64,000 nucleotides of DNA from the NCBI GenBank assembly GCA_050433985.1, contig JBNPWE010000001.1, positions 124,001 to 188,000 of the forward strand, read 5' to 3'. The DNA comes from JACIYW01 sp014359745. Lineage in GTDB: Bacteria > Pseudomonadota > Alphaproteobacteria > Rhodobacterales > Rhodobacteraceae. Below the pieces are notes generated by a model. The model did not search any database. It saw only the letters and a list, made by a program, of their open reading frames with translations, and had not been told where the DNA came from. Positions 9,039-21,285 of this stretch are shown one piece after another (the first letter of the stretch is position 1; each line of letters starts with the position of its first letter). The translations under genes were made by a program, and so were the position numbers.

Positions 9039-9812
9039 TCAGTCCACAACCCCGGCCGCCAGCACCGGGCCGTTTTCGGAGGCCTGCACGATCACCACGA
9101 TCGGCTGATCGCCCGACACCGGGGTTTGCAGCGACAAGGGCGTCACGCCGTCCCAGGTGGCAAGGATCTGCCAGTCGGTCACGATGTTGCGATAGATCAC
9201 GGTCTTGCCGGCATTTTCGCCCCGTTCGATCGCGACGGTCTTTTGCGGGATGTAGCGCACCATATAGACGTTGGACGGGGTGGTATCCCCCCCATCTGCC
9301 GCGTCCTGCGCAACCGCCGTCAGCCCGACCGACAGATCATCACCGCTGCGCACAAGGCTTAACGTCACAGGATCGACCGCTTCGCGCGCGTCCAGAATGG
9401 CGTTCACCACCTTCATCGGCTGCAAACCGGCGAAAAACTGCTGCCCGTCCACCACGATCTGCGGGGTATAGACGCTGCGGGTGCCATTCATCCGCGCATA
9501 GGCCTTTTGCCGCGTCGTGAACGCGGGCAAGGCGAAATGATCGGGCCAGCCGATATAATCCCAGTAATCGACATGCAGCGCCAGGGCGATCACATCCCCA
9601 CGGTCGGCAATCCCGGCCAGGAACGCATCGGCGGGCGGGCAGGAAGAACAGCCCTGCGAGGTAAAGAGTTCGACAACAACCGGGCCATGAAGCTGGTCCT
9701 GACCCGTGTCCTGACCCGCTTGGCCCTGCGCGGACTGGGTATATGCGGGGTCGGGTATCGATCCTGCGAGGACTGCCGCCGCACAGGCAACCTGGATCAT
9801 CTTCAGCCGCAT
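9039..9812 (-). CDS. DUF1223 secreted thioredoxin-fold protein
   Basis: A 257-residue protein with a signal peptide ([18 protein letters not shown], cleavage probably before PDPAYTQ) followed by [21 protein letters not shown]. This ELFTSQGC-x2-CPPAD block with a CxxC pair is the hallmark of DUF1223, a thioredoxin-like family of unknown role widespread in Proteobacteria. The [10 protein letters not shown] and [11 protein letters not shown] blocks are also typical. The start is chosen because GAGGTGG lies about nine bases upstream and the signal peptide begins directly; an ATG at 9830 is the alternative. A periplasmic redox or metal-related role is likely, but no partner gene is adjacent. Confidence 0.85.
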   Translation of the reverse strand: MRLKMIQVACAAAVLAGSIPDPAYTQSAQGQAGQDTGQDQLHGPVVVELFTSQGCSSCPPADAFLAGIADRGDVIALALHVDYWDYIGWPDHFALPAFTTRQKAYARMNGTRSVYTPQIVVDGQQFFAGLQPMKVVNAILDAREAVDPVTLSLVRSGDDLSVGLTAVAQDAADGGDTTPSNVYMVRYIPQKTVAIERGENAGKTVIYRNIVTDWQILATWDGVTPLSLQTPVSGDQPIVVIVQASENGPVLAAGVVD

Positions 9813-9906
9813 CGATCCGAACCACCTCATTGCTGCGCCGAAGCATACCGGCCGACAACCGAAATAACCAATCAAGGAATTGCGAGGCAAGTTACGGTTT
9901 TCTCCC

Positions 9907-9962
9907 GCCCCGTTTCTGCGGCCCCGTTTCCTTGGCCCCGTTTCCCCGGCCCCGTTTCCCCG
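9907..9962 (+). repeat. Four tandem copies of a 14-base unit
   Basis: The unit GCCCCGTTTCCCCG is repeated four times head to tail; the last two copies are identical, the first two differ at three or four bases in the last six. It lies in the divergent DUF1223/acnA region, between the two starts. The unit keeps a CGTTTC core, so the array could hold repeated protein sites or be a slippage product. Confidence 0.85.
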
Positions 9963-10108
9963 GCCCCGGCGCGGTTGGCGACAATCGGGATGAGATCGGC
10001 GCAAAAATCTGTGCACAATGGTATACAAAACGGCGCTGCCCCCTTGATCGCATCGCCCCGATGCGGCATGTGCAGGTTAGCCACGTCATCTTAACCAGGA
10101 GGCCCGCC

Positions 10109-12859
<2,751 letters not shown>

Positions 12860-12876
12860 TCTCATCGCAATCACTT

Positions 12877-12903
12877 GGCGGCCCCCGCACGGCGGGGGCC
12901 GCC
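12877..12903 (+). terminator. GC-rich hairpin after acnA
   Basis: An 11-base-pair perfect stem (GGCGGCCCCCG / CGGGGGCCGCC) with a five-base loop begins 18 bases after the acnA stop. It lacks a T-run, so it may protect the mRNA 3' end or act with Rho rather than as a classic intrinsic terminator. Confidence 0.55.
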
Positions 12904-12932
12904 GAACCGGGTCTGATCGGATTTGGGGCAGT

Positions 12933-13000
12933 CGGGTTCATTTCCGCGTCCGGTGCGCGCGTGGCGGGCGTAGGAAATGAGTATTTTTTCCAAGATGAAA
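12933..13000 (+). repeat. Dispersed intergenic repeat, copy A (CCAAGATGAA type)
   Basis: Reads GGGTTCATTTCCG, then a GCGCGCGTGGCGGGCG block, then GAAATGAGTATTTTTTCC and AAGATGAAA. The same order of blocks occurs in copies B (35252-35332), C (58681-58760) and D (45731-45812). It lies downstream of acnA, after its hairpin. Confidence 0.8.
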
Positions 13001-13143
13001 TGAGCGCGCGTTTTCCTGCGCAGACAAGCGGCGGGTCTGGGTCAGGGACAACGGGCGCTATCCCTGACACAATTATGACGGCAACGTGACTCCCCTTCTT
13101 CGCAGCCGCGTGGCACTCAACCTGGAGGCAATCGGAGGAACCC

Positions 13144-13434
13144 ATGTCAATCGTCATCCTGCTGACCATCAAGGCCAAGCCCGAGACCTATGAAAACCTC
13201 AAGGCCGGCATCGCCAAGATCCTGAAAGATACCAAGACCTTCAAGGGCTGCCTTGGCGTCTATGCCGGCGGCAACCCCGCCGATCATTCGGTCCTGCTTT
13301 ACGAACGCTGGGAAAGCCCCGAGGCGCATCGGGCCTATGCCGCCTGGCGCGCCGAGAATGGCGGGCTGAAGGAAATAGCCCACGGGTTCAGCGAACCACC
13401 GCATTCGATCACCATCGAAGACGTCTTCGCCTGA
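13144..13434 (+). CDS. Small ABM-fold (quinol monooxygenase-like) protein
   Basis: A 96-residue single-domain protein starting MSIVILLTIKAKPETYENL. The pattern of an N-terminal strand, a helix with E-x-L-K, a KGCLGVYAGGNP turn, YERWESPEAHRAY and a C-terminal strand fits the antibiotic biosynthesis monooxygenase (ABM) ferredoxin-like fold. Members are cofactor-free oxygenases acting on quinols or small stress proteins; this one has no secondary metabolism genes nearby, so a quinone or stress role is more likely than antibiotic synthesis. AATCGGAGGAACCC gives a good ribosome site. It is convergent with the acyl-CoA synthetase. Confidence 0.75.
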   Translation: MSIVILLTIKAKPETYENLKAGIAKILKDTKTFKGCLGVYAGGNPADHSVLLYERWESPEAHRAYAAWRAENGGLKEIAHGFSEPPHSITIEDVFA

Positions 13435-13470
13435 CACGGGCGGCGCGTGCCGGGGGTTCCCTTGGCACGC

Positions 13471-13508
13471 CCCCATCCTCTCGATCCAAATACTCTCGCC
13501 GAAGGCGG
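13471..13508 (-). repeat. Dispersed intergenic repeat, copy G (short, GAGAGGATGG type)
   Basis: Read on the minus strand it gives GAGAGTATTTGGATCGAGAG followed by GATGGGG. This matches the 3' half of copies C and D; the upstream half is absent. It starts 8 bases beyond the stop codon of the acyl-CoA synthetase and runs in the same direction. Confidence 0.65.
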
Positions 13509-13515
13509 CGCGCCC

Positions 13516-15411
13516 TCAGCCCTCCCACTCCCAGGGGCGGGTGAATTCGCCCAGTTTGTGGGCCAGCTTTTCCGCATCCACCTCGCCAGTGCGTCGCAGT
13601 TTCGCCACTAGGCCGCGCTTCTTGTCCTCGACCACCGCCACCACCTCGGCCGCCAGCCCCGCATCGCGCAGCGCCTCGTTATAGACGCGGGTGATGGCGC
13701 GTTTGCGCAGCTCGGGCTTGAACACCTTGCCCACGGCGGTTTTTGGCAATTCGTCCATGATCTCGATGGTCTTGGGGATCGCCGCCCGTTCATGGATGTG
13801 ATCACGGGCATAGGCCAGCAATTCCTCGGCACTCACATCCGCCCCGGCCACAATTTCGACATAGGCGCAGGGCAATTCGCCCGCAAAGGCGTCTGGCTGG
13901 CCGATCGCGCCGGCAAAGGCCACCGCGTCATGGCCTGCCAGCGCCTCTTCGATGATGGCGGGGTCGATATTGTGACCGCCACGGATGATCAGATCCTTGG
14001 CCCGGCCGGTGATGAACAGGAATCCGTCGGCATCCAGCCGCCCCAGATCGCCGGTGCGCAGATACCGCCCTTCGGCAAAAAGGCCGTGGTTCTTGTCAAC
14101 CTCGGTATAGGTCGATCCCTCGAACACGCCGGGGTTGGCGATGCAGATCTCGCCCACCTCGTCAACGCCGCATTCATGGGTCACGTTATGGGCGGCGTCG
14201 AAATGCAGGATGCGCACATGGGTATAGGGAAACGGCAACCCGACAGAGCCGATTTTCTTCACCCCGTCGGGCGGGTTGATCGAGACAAGGCAGGTGGCCT
14301 CGGTCAGCCCGTATCCTTCAAGGATGGTCACGCCGGTGGCCTTCTCGAACCGGCGATAGAGTTCCGGCGGCAAGGGCGCCGATCCCGAAAACGCCAGTTT
14401 GAGCGATGACACATCGGCATCCACCTTGCGCTGCATCAGCGCCGATATCGCGGTGGGCACCGTGATGACGAATGTCGCCTTCCAGCGTTCGACCAGTTTC
14501 CAGAAATTATCCATCACCCCTTCGCCGCGATAGCCTGCGGGGGTGGGCAGCACAAGATGCGCGCCCGATGCGATCACAGACATCAGCACCGGATAGGCCG
14601 CGAACACATGAAACAGCGGCAGCGGGCACAGCACCACATCCTCGCGCTTGAACAAAATTTGCGCGCCCAGCCAGCCGTTATAGATCATTCCCGAATATTT
14701 GTGCTGCGCCACCTTTGGCATGCCGGTGGTGCCGCCGGTATGGAAATAGGCCGCCACCCGGTCGCCGGTGGCATCGGGCACATTCAGCGCGTCGCTGCGC
14801 TGGCGCGCCAGTTCGCGGTTGAAATTCAGCACCCGGCGGTCGTGTTCGGGGCGGTTTTTGGGGCGCACCAGCGGCACGATCCAGGATTTCGGCGGGGTCA
14901 GATAGCCGTTGAGATCCACCTCCAGCACCGTCTTGACATCGGGCGCGAACCTGACCGCCTCGGCCACCTTTTGCGCCACATCGGTCTTGGGAAAGGCGCG
15001 CAGGGTCACGACCACCTTGGCCTTTGTTTCGCGCAGGATCGCCGAAATCTGTTCCGCCTCCAGCAACGGGTTGACCGGGTTGGCGATCCCCGCCACCGCG
15101 CCCCCGATCAGCACCAGCGCGGTTTCCAGACAGTTCGGCAGCACGAAGGCCACCGTATCGGTCGCGGTGACACCAAGGCTGGAAAACAGGTTGGCCGCCT
15201 GCGTGACCTTTGCGTGCACCTCGTTCCAGGTCAGGGTCCGGGCCGGATCGGCGGCGCCCGACAGCAACTGAAACGACAGCGCCGGGCGCGGCCCGTGCGC
15301 GTCGCGCGTTTCGCTTAGAAACCGGTAAAGCGTTGCGGGGACGTCGCGTTCCGCCCAGGGCATTTCGCGTTCGATGGCGTCGCGGTCGGCGGCGGTGGCA
15401 TAGGCAGACAT
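13516..15411 (-). CDS. Acyl-CoA synthetase (AMP-forming)
   Basis: ATP-dependent ligase that activates a carboxylic acid to its CoA thioester through an acyl-adenylate. In 631 residues it shows the P-loop-like YFHTGGTTGMPK, the adenylate motif YGLTEAT, the hinge TGRAKDLIIRGG and the C-terminal lysine region PKTAVGKVFKPELR. An extra stretch after residue 150 (YLTPPKSWIVPLVRPKNRPEH) suggests a membrane-associated fatty acyl-CoA synthetase subtype found in Rhodobacteraceae. AGGGAGGAACCG precedes the ATG. The chain-length preference cannot be read. It shares a leftward direction with the ABC exporter behind it, with a 112-base gap. Confidence 0.92.
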   Translation of the reverse strand: MSAYATAADRDAIEREMPWAERDVPATLYRFLSETRDAHGPRPALSFQLLSGAADPARTLTWNEVHAKVTQAANLFSSLGVTATDTVAFVLPNCLETALVLIGGAVAGIANPVNPLLEAEQISAILRETKAKVVVTLRAFPKTDVAQKVAEAVRFAPDVKTVLEVDLNGYLTPPKSWIVPLVRPKNRPEHDRRVLNFNRELARQRSDALNVPDATGDRVAAYFHTGGTTGMPKVAQHKYSGMIYNGWLGAQILFKREDVVLCPLPLFHVFAAYPVLMSVIASGAHLVLPTPAGYRGEGVMDNFWKLVERWKATFVITVPTAISALMQRKVDADVSSLKLAFSGSAPLPPELYRRFEKATGVTILEGYGLTEATCLVSINPPDGVKKIGSVGLPFPYTHVRILHFDAAHNVTHECGVDEVGEICIANPGVFEGSTYTEVDKNHGLFAEGRYLRTGDLGRLDADGFLFITGRAKDLIIRGGHNIDPAIIEEALAGHDAVAFAGAIGQPDAFAGELPCAYVEIVAGADVSAEELLAYARDHIHERAAIPKTIEIMDELPKTAVGKVFKPELRKRAITRVYNEALRDAGLAAEVVAVVEDKKRGLVAKLRRTGEVDAEKLAHKLGEFTRPWEWEG

Positions 15412-15523
15412 TCGGTTCCTCCCTCACCCGTTCGGGCGTTGGGGAAACATGCGCAAATTCAGACCATCGTGCAAGCGTGACGCGGCGTTGTGGCGGCCCG
15501 GAGCAATCCCTGTTGCGCAATCG

Positions 15524-17317
15524 CTATTCCGCAGCGATCCCGTCGGTGAACTGCAACCGTGCCAGGCGCGCATAAAGCCCGCCTTCGGCCACCAGGGCGT
15601 CATGGGTGCCTTCGGCGATGATGCGGCCCTGATCGAACACCAGAATGCGGTCGGCCTTTTTCACCGTGGCCAGCCGGTGCGCGACAATCAGCGTGGTGCG
15701 ATCGCGCGCCATGCCTTCCACCGCCATCTGCACCGCGCGTTCGCTTTCGGCATCCAGCGCCGATGTCGCCTCGTCCAGAAGCAGGATCGGCGCGTCGCGC
15801 AGAATGGCGCGGGCAATGGCGATACGTTGCTTCTGCCCGCCCGACAGCATCACGCCGCGTTCGCCCACATAGGTGTCATAGCCCTGCGGCAGCGCCGAAA
15901 GGAACCCGTCGGCGACGGCGGCGCGGGCGGCGGCCTCTACCTCGGCGTCGCTTGCCTCGGGGCGGCCAAAGCGGATGTTTTCGCGCGCCGAGGCGGCAAA
16001 GATCACCGGGTCTTGTGGCACCAGCGCAATCGCCCGGCGGAAATCGGCGCGCGCCAGTTCGCGCAGGTCGATGCCATCGATGCTGACACTGCCCTGCTGC
16101 GGGTCGTAAAAGCGCAGCAAAAGCTGGATGATCGTCGATTTCCCGGCGCCCGACGGGCCAACAAGCGCCACGGTTTCGCCGGGGCGCACATTGAGCGACA
16201 CCCCCGCCAGTGCCGCGACCTCGGGGCGGGCGGGATAGCGAAAGCTGACATCGTCGAACCTGACATCGCCCCGCACCGGCGCGGCCAATTTGCGCGGGGC
16301 GGCGGGATCAACCACCGCATCCTTTGTTTGCAGCAATTCCATCAGCCGTTCGGTCGCCCCTGCGGCGCGCTGCACCTCTCCCCAAATCTCGGAAAGGGCC
16401 GCGACACCGCCGGCCACCATCACCGCATAGATGACGAACTGCACCAGCTCGCCCGGCGTCATCGACCCCGCGCGCACATCGCGCGCACCGATCCACAGCA
16501 CCCCGATGATGCCGGTAAAGACCAGAAATATCACGATCATCGTCATCAGGGATCGCGTGCCGATGCGTTGGCGCGCCGCATCGAACGACAGTTCTGTCAC
16601 CTCGGAAAAGGCACGGCGGCTTGGGTCTTCGTGGGTGAAGGCCTGCACGGCCTGCGCGGCCAGCAGCGTTTCCGATGCCTTGCCGGAACTTTCCGCGATC
16701 CAGTCCTGATTCTGGCGCGACAGGGCGCGCAACCGGCGCCCCAGAACCAGAATCGGCACGATCACCGCAGGCACGATCAGCAGAACCATCCCCGTCAGCT
16801 TGGCGCTGGTCAGCAGCATCAGCACCAGCCCGCCCGCAAGGATCAGCGCATTGCGCAGCGCAATCGACACCGACGATCCGATCACCGACAGGATCAGCGT
16901 TGTATCGGTGGTCAGGCGCGACAGTACCTCGCCGGTCATGATCTTTTCGAAGAACGCCGGGCTCATGCCGATCATCCGCGCGAACAGCACCTTGCGGATA
17001 TCGGCGACAACCCGTTCGCCCAGCAGCGTGACAAGGAAATACCGCAGCCCGGTGCCCACGGCCAAAGCGGCGGCAATGCCGATCGCCGCCAGGAAATAAC
17101 TGTCAAGCAGGTGCGTATCCGGCCCGCCGAACCCGTCGACCACCCGGCGCACCGCCAGCGGCAGCGTCAACGAGATGCCCGCCGTCACGGCCAGCGCCAG
17201 CAGCGCCGCCGCCGCCAGCAGACCATAGGGCCGCACAAACGGCGCCAGCCCGCGCAACGCCCCGACCCGCCGGGATTTGGCGCGGTCTTCGCGCTTGTCC
17301 TTGTCGCCTCGTGCCAT
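15524..17317 (-). CDS. ABC exporter, fused permease and ATPase (MsbA/ABCB type)
   Basis: A 597-residue half-transporter with an N-terminal six-helix membrane domain (about 25-330) and a C-terminal nucleotide-binding domain. Walker A GPSGAGKST contains Lys393, the signature is LSGGQKQRIAIARA, Walker B is PILLLDEATSALD, and the H-loop histidine is in IVAHRLATV. Such proteins act as homodimers moving lipids, lipid A precursors or drugs across the inner membrane. Without a linked lipid A gene cluster the substrate is undecided; being followed by lolA and an acyl-CoA synthetase in the same direction hints at envelope lipids. The N-terminus is rich in charged residues (RGDKDKREDR). Confidence 0.93.
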   Translation of the reverse strand: MARGDKDKREDRAKSRRVGALRGLAPFVRPYGLLAAAALLALAVTAGISLTLPLAVRRVVDGFGGPDTHLLDSYFLAAIGIAAALAVGTGLRYFLVTLLGERVVADIRKVLFARMIGMSPAFFEKIMTGEVLSRLTTDTTLILSVIGSSVSIALRNALILAGGLVLMLLTSAKLTGMVLLIVPAVIVPILVLGRRLRALSRQNQDWIAESSGKASETLLAAQAVQAFTHEDPSRRAFSEVTELSFDAARQRIGTRSLMTMIVIFLVFTGIIGVLWIGARDVRAGSMTPGELVQFVIYAVMVAGGVAALSEIWGEVQRAAGATERLMELLQTKDAVVDPAAPRKLAAPVRGDVRFDDVSFRYPARPEVAALAGVSLNVRPGETVALVGPSGAGKSTIIQLLLRFYDPQQGSVSIDGIDLRELARADFRRAIALVPQDPVIFAASARENIRFGRPEASDAEVEAAARAAVADGFLSALPQGYDTYVGERGVMLSGGQKQRIAIARAILRDAPILLLDEATSALDAESERAVQMAVEGMARDRTTLIVAHRLATVKKADRILVFDQGRIIAEGTHDALVAEGGLYARLARLQFTDGIAAE

Positions 17318-17415
17318 CCGCCTGCCTTCCGTTATGCCACGGGTTTAGGCAATCGTCGCGCCGGGGGCAAGCGGCGCCGTTCTGGCGCATTGCCGCAGGG
17401 GGCGTGATGGGGGCT

Positions 17416-18018
17416 TCAGCGCATCCGGCGCTGGGTTTCCCCGACGATGTTGAAATAGGATTGCGGGATCTGTTCCCCGGTTTTCAGATCGTTCAGGATC
17501 ACCGTCGTCTGCCCGCCGCCGCCATCGGTGACAACCCATTGCCGCAACTCTATCGGGGCGTCGGTGAACACCAGCCGGATGCTGCCATTGCCGGGATTGT
17601 CGGGGTCTTGCGCGATCACGGTGGTGGTCACCCCGTCGCTTGTGTGGCCAGTCACCATCCGGGCGCGCCCCAGATCCACATCCTTGGCCAGAATGATGCT
17701 CAGCGGTGTCTGGCGCAGGGGGTATTGCGTGGGCGGCTGGTTCGATTTGGGATCGAACACCGCCACGCTGCCGCCCGCCGCCAGCACCAGGCCGCGGTCG
17801 GGGGGATCATATTCAAAGCGCATGCGTCCGGGGCGGTTGATGTAAAGCGTGCCGGTCGAGATGGTGCCATCGCCGTTGATCTGGGTAAAACCCGCCTGCG
17901 CCGTGGTCAGACGGTTCAGATATTGCGAAAGAGCGCCCAGCGAAATCGGCTGCGACATGGCCTGCGCCACGGAGACGATCAAAAACACCGGGGCGAGGAA
18001 ACCGACGAGCCTGTTCAT
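17416..18018 (-). CDS. lolA: Outer membrane lipoprotein carrier protein LolA
   Basis: Periplasmic chaperone that carries lipoproteins from the LolCDE complex to the outer membrane. The 200-residue precursor starts with a signal peptide (MNRLVGFLAPVFLIVSVAQA). The mature part shows the LolA pattern AGFTQINGDGTISTGTLYINRPGRMRFEYDPP, with the G-x-[LF]-x-[IV]-x-[RK]-P-x-[KR]-[FM]-R-[FW] core, and later IRLVFTD and LRQWVVTD. Length matches the family. Downstream ABC exporter gene lies 98 bases away in the same direction, so the two may be cotranscribed. Confidence 0.92.
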   Translation of the reverse strand: MNRLVGFLAPVFLIVSVAQAMSQPISLGALSQYLNRLTTAQAGFTQINGDGTISTGTLYINRPGRMRFEYDPPDRGLVLAAGGSVAVFDPKSNQPPTQYPLRQTPLSIILAKDVDLGRARMVTGHTSDGVTTTVIAQDPDNPGNGSIRLVFTDAPIELRQWVVTDGGGGQTTVILNDLKTGEQIPQSYFNIVGETQRRMR

Positions 18019-18152
18019 GCGATGTATCTAGGGCCTTGTGGCCGGATTGACATCAGCGATCTGCAAAATGTACCCCTTCATGGCAAAACATTGCCGACGC
18101 GCCACACCCCGCCCCCATGCGCGTCGCCCCATTCGCGTCACTGGTCATCACG

Positions 18153-19670
18153 TCACTGGGCATCGAGGCGCAGCGCCTCGGGCTCAAATTTCAGATCATC
18201 GACCGACAGGGGTGCGGTAGGCCGCGCAAGGCGATTGCGCACCACCCAGTAAAGCCGTTCCTCGGCGCGGGTGATCGCCACATAGGCCAGCCGTTTCCAC
18301 AGCGCGATGCCGCCTTCGCTGCGCCCGGCGCGGGCGGCGGCGTAAAGGTCGGGGGCAAAGACCTGCACCTCGGGCCATTGACTGCCCTGCGCCTTGTGGA
18401 TGGTCACCGCAGCGCCGTGCAGAAAGGCCGCACCCATATTGGCGGCGAAGGGGATGAAGGGTTCTTCCTCGCCCGGCAGTTCGATCTTGATGATCGAGGC
18501 AACCGACACCTGCGGCTGTTCGGCGCCGATCACATGCAGGCGCGAAAATCCGGTGCGCGATCCGGGGCCCATATAGATCACCTGCGCGCCCTTGATCAGG
18601 CCGCGCGCCTCCAGATCAATACGTTTCTTGCGGTGTTTCAGCGGCAGTTCGATCCCGTCGCAGATCAGCGGCTCACCCGGCAAAAGCTGGGTCTGGGGCG
18701 CGTCAAAGGCCGACCGGAACGCCTGTATCAGGCGGATGCGCGTCACGTTGCGCCACACCAGCACCGGCGAGCGGGCCATCAGATCGGCCTCTACCCGCCC
18801 GGCCAGCACCACGCGGTCATCGGTGCGGGCGGCGGCTTCAACCCGCGCCTCGAACTCCTCGAAGGTCAGCGCATCGTCGCCCAGCGCATGGGCCAGATCC
18901 AGGATCGGGTTGCCTTTGGCCTGTCGGTGGATGCGGTTCAGTGTCAGGCGTTCGGCGGGTTTGAGCCCCTCGAACACCATGCCGCCCGCACCATTGACGG
19001 GCGCAAGCTGTGCCGGGTCGCCAAACAGGACAAGGGTGGGAAAGATTTCCTTGAGGTCAGACAGTTGCCGTGCATCCAGCATCGAGCTTTCATCGACGAA
19101 ACCGATATCAAGCGGATCTTCTCGGCGTTTCCAGCCCTTGATGAAATCGCTGCCGCGCAGCCCCGCCGCCGCCAGCGCGCCGGGAATGGATTTGACCTGT
19201 TCGTAAAACGCCTGCGCCCGGTCCAGCGCCACCTCGGTCAGCCCCTCGACCGTGGGCCGCGGCCCGTTTCCGGCCAGCCATTCAGCGATCTTTTCGTATT
19301 CGGGATCATAGACCGGCGTGTACAGGATGCGGTGAATGGTGGTGGCGGGCACCCCCCGGCCGCGCAGCACGCTTGCGGCCTTGTTGGTGGGGGCAAGAAT
19401 GGCCAGGGTGCGCCGGTCCTTGCGGCGCCGCCCCTCGTAATCGCCCGAAACGGTTTCGACCCCCGCCGCCGTCAACGCGCGGTAAAGTTCCGCCAGAAGC
19501 AGCGTCTTGCCCGATCCCGCCTTGCCAACCACGGCCAGAAGCGCATCCACCCCCGCCATCGGGGTCAGCACCGCATCGGCCAGATCGACACCGGCGGCGC
19601 GCAACACTTCGCTTACGCGGTCGAAGGCCTCGGCCTGATCATCGGAAAACTGAAGGGCGGGGCTGGTCAT
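18153..19670 (-). CDS. ATP-dependent DNA helicase, RecD/Dda-like
   Basis: A 505-residue superfamily 1 helicase. Walker A is GKAGSGKT with Lys55, motif Ia is APTNKAA, motif II/III is VDESSMLD and LFGDPAQLAPV, and the C-terminal UvrD_C_2-type block is AAVTIHKAQGSQWPEV followed by YVAITRAEERLYW. This domain order fits RecD/Dda-like 5'-3' helicases that act outside the RecBCD complex; no recB or recC is adjacent. It probably works in replication or repair at stalled forks, but the partner is unknown. The gene stands between lolA and ccr, all leftward. Confidence 0.88.
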   Translation of the reverse strand: MTSPALQFSDDQAEAFDRVSEVLRAAGVDLADAVLTPMAGVDALLAVVGKAGSGKTLLLAELYRALTAAGVETVSGDYEGRRRKDRRTLAILAPTNKAASVLRGRGVPATTIHRILYTPVYDPEYEKIAEWLAGNGPRPTVEGLTEVALDRAQAFYEQVKSIPGALAAAGLRGSDFIKGWKRREDPLDIGFVDESSMLDARQLSDLKEIFPTLVLFGDPAQLAPVNGAGGMVFEGLKPAERLTLNRIHRQAKGNPILDLAHALGDDALTFEEFEARVEAAARTDDRVVLAGRVEADLMARSPVLVWRNVTRIRLIQAFRSAFDAPQTQLLPGEPLICDGIELPLKHRKKRIDLEARGLIKGAQVIYMGPGSRTGFSRLHVIGAEQPQVSVASIIKIELPGEEEPFIPFAANMGAAFLHGAAVTIHKAQGSQWPEVQVFAPDLYAAARAGRSEGGIALWKRLAYVAITRAEERLYWVVRNRLARPTAPLSVDDLKFEPEALRLDAQ

Positions 19671-19750
19671 CGCGCCACCTTACCGCGCCGCCCCGGCAAG
19701 GGCCAGAGCGCGCGCGGGGGGCGGGCGTAGGGGTTAAATGCGCTCCGCGC

Positions 19751-19778
19751 GGGGCGTATTTGGGCCAAGATGAAGGGA
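19751..19778 (+). repeat. Dispersed intergenic repeat, copy E (core only)
   Basis: GCGTATTTGGGCCAAGATGA followed by AGG matches the 3' half of copies A, B and F. The upstream half is degenerate. It lies between the helicase and ccr genes, running against both. Confidence 0.65.
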
Positions 19779-19790
19779 TGGGGCTGGCCC

Positions 19791-21083
<1,293 letters not shown>

Positions 21084-21103
21084 GGAAACCTCCTGTCGAG
21101 TTG

Positions 21104-21130
21104 CTGCATCGCAGCATTACTGTGCCACAG
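21104..21130. promoter_or_regulatory. CTGC-ATC-GCAG dyad plus CTGT-GCC-ACAG dyad upstream of ccr
   Basis: The first dyad (21104-21114) begins 21 bases from the ccr start, and the second (21120-21130) follows with centres 16 bases apart. The first has the N3 spacing and the GCAGCAT continuation shared with the pyc and patatin sites. Position near the start suits a repressor. Confidence 0.5.
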
Positions 21131-21237
21131 CGCCGCTGATATGGCAACACGCGCAACATTGCAATACCAGTTAGTGCTTTTTTGTAACTTTATGACCCTG
21201 CAACCGCAGCATTTTGACGAAATGATCACGCCCGCCG

Positions 21238-21285
21238 ATCATTCCCCCGGTCATTCCCCCGGTCACTCCGCCGGTCACTCCGCCG
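21238..21285 (+). repeat. Four tandem 12-base units across the ecm stop codon
   Basis: The units ATCATTCCCCCG, GTCATTCCCCCG and two of GTCACTCCGCCG run head to tail. On the minus strand each unit holds TGA in the same frame, so the ecm stop codon is followed by three more in-frame stops at 12-base steps. The outermost unit extends the last codons of ecm. Confidence 0.85.

Noticed and set aside
15449..17407. A 652-codon plus-strand frame opposite the ABC exporter
   Set aside because: Antisense shadow; rich in Gln/His/Arg and lacking any domain.
18164..18178. GAGGCGCAGCGCCTC hairpin as a terminator after the helicase
   Set aside because: It lies inside the last codons of the helicase gene, before its stop, and has no T-run.
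18117..19730. A 537-codon plus-strand frame opposite the helicase
   Set aside because: The helicase frame has all the ATPase motifs, so the opposite frame is a shadow.
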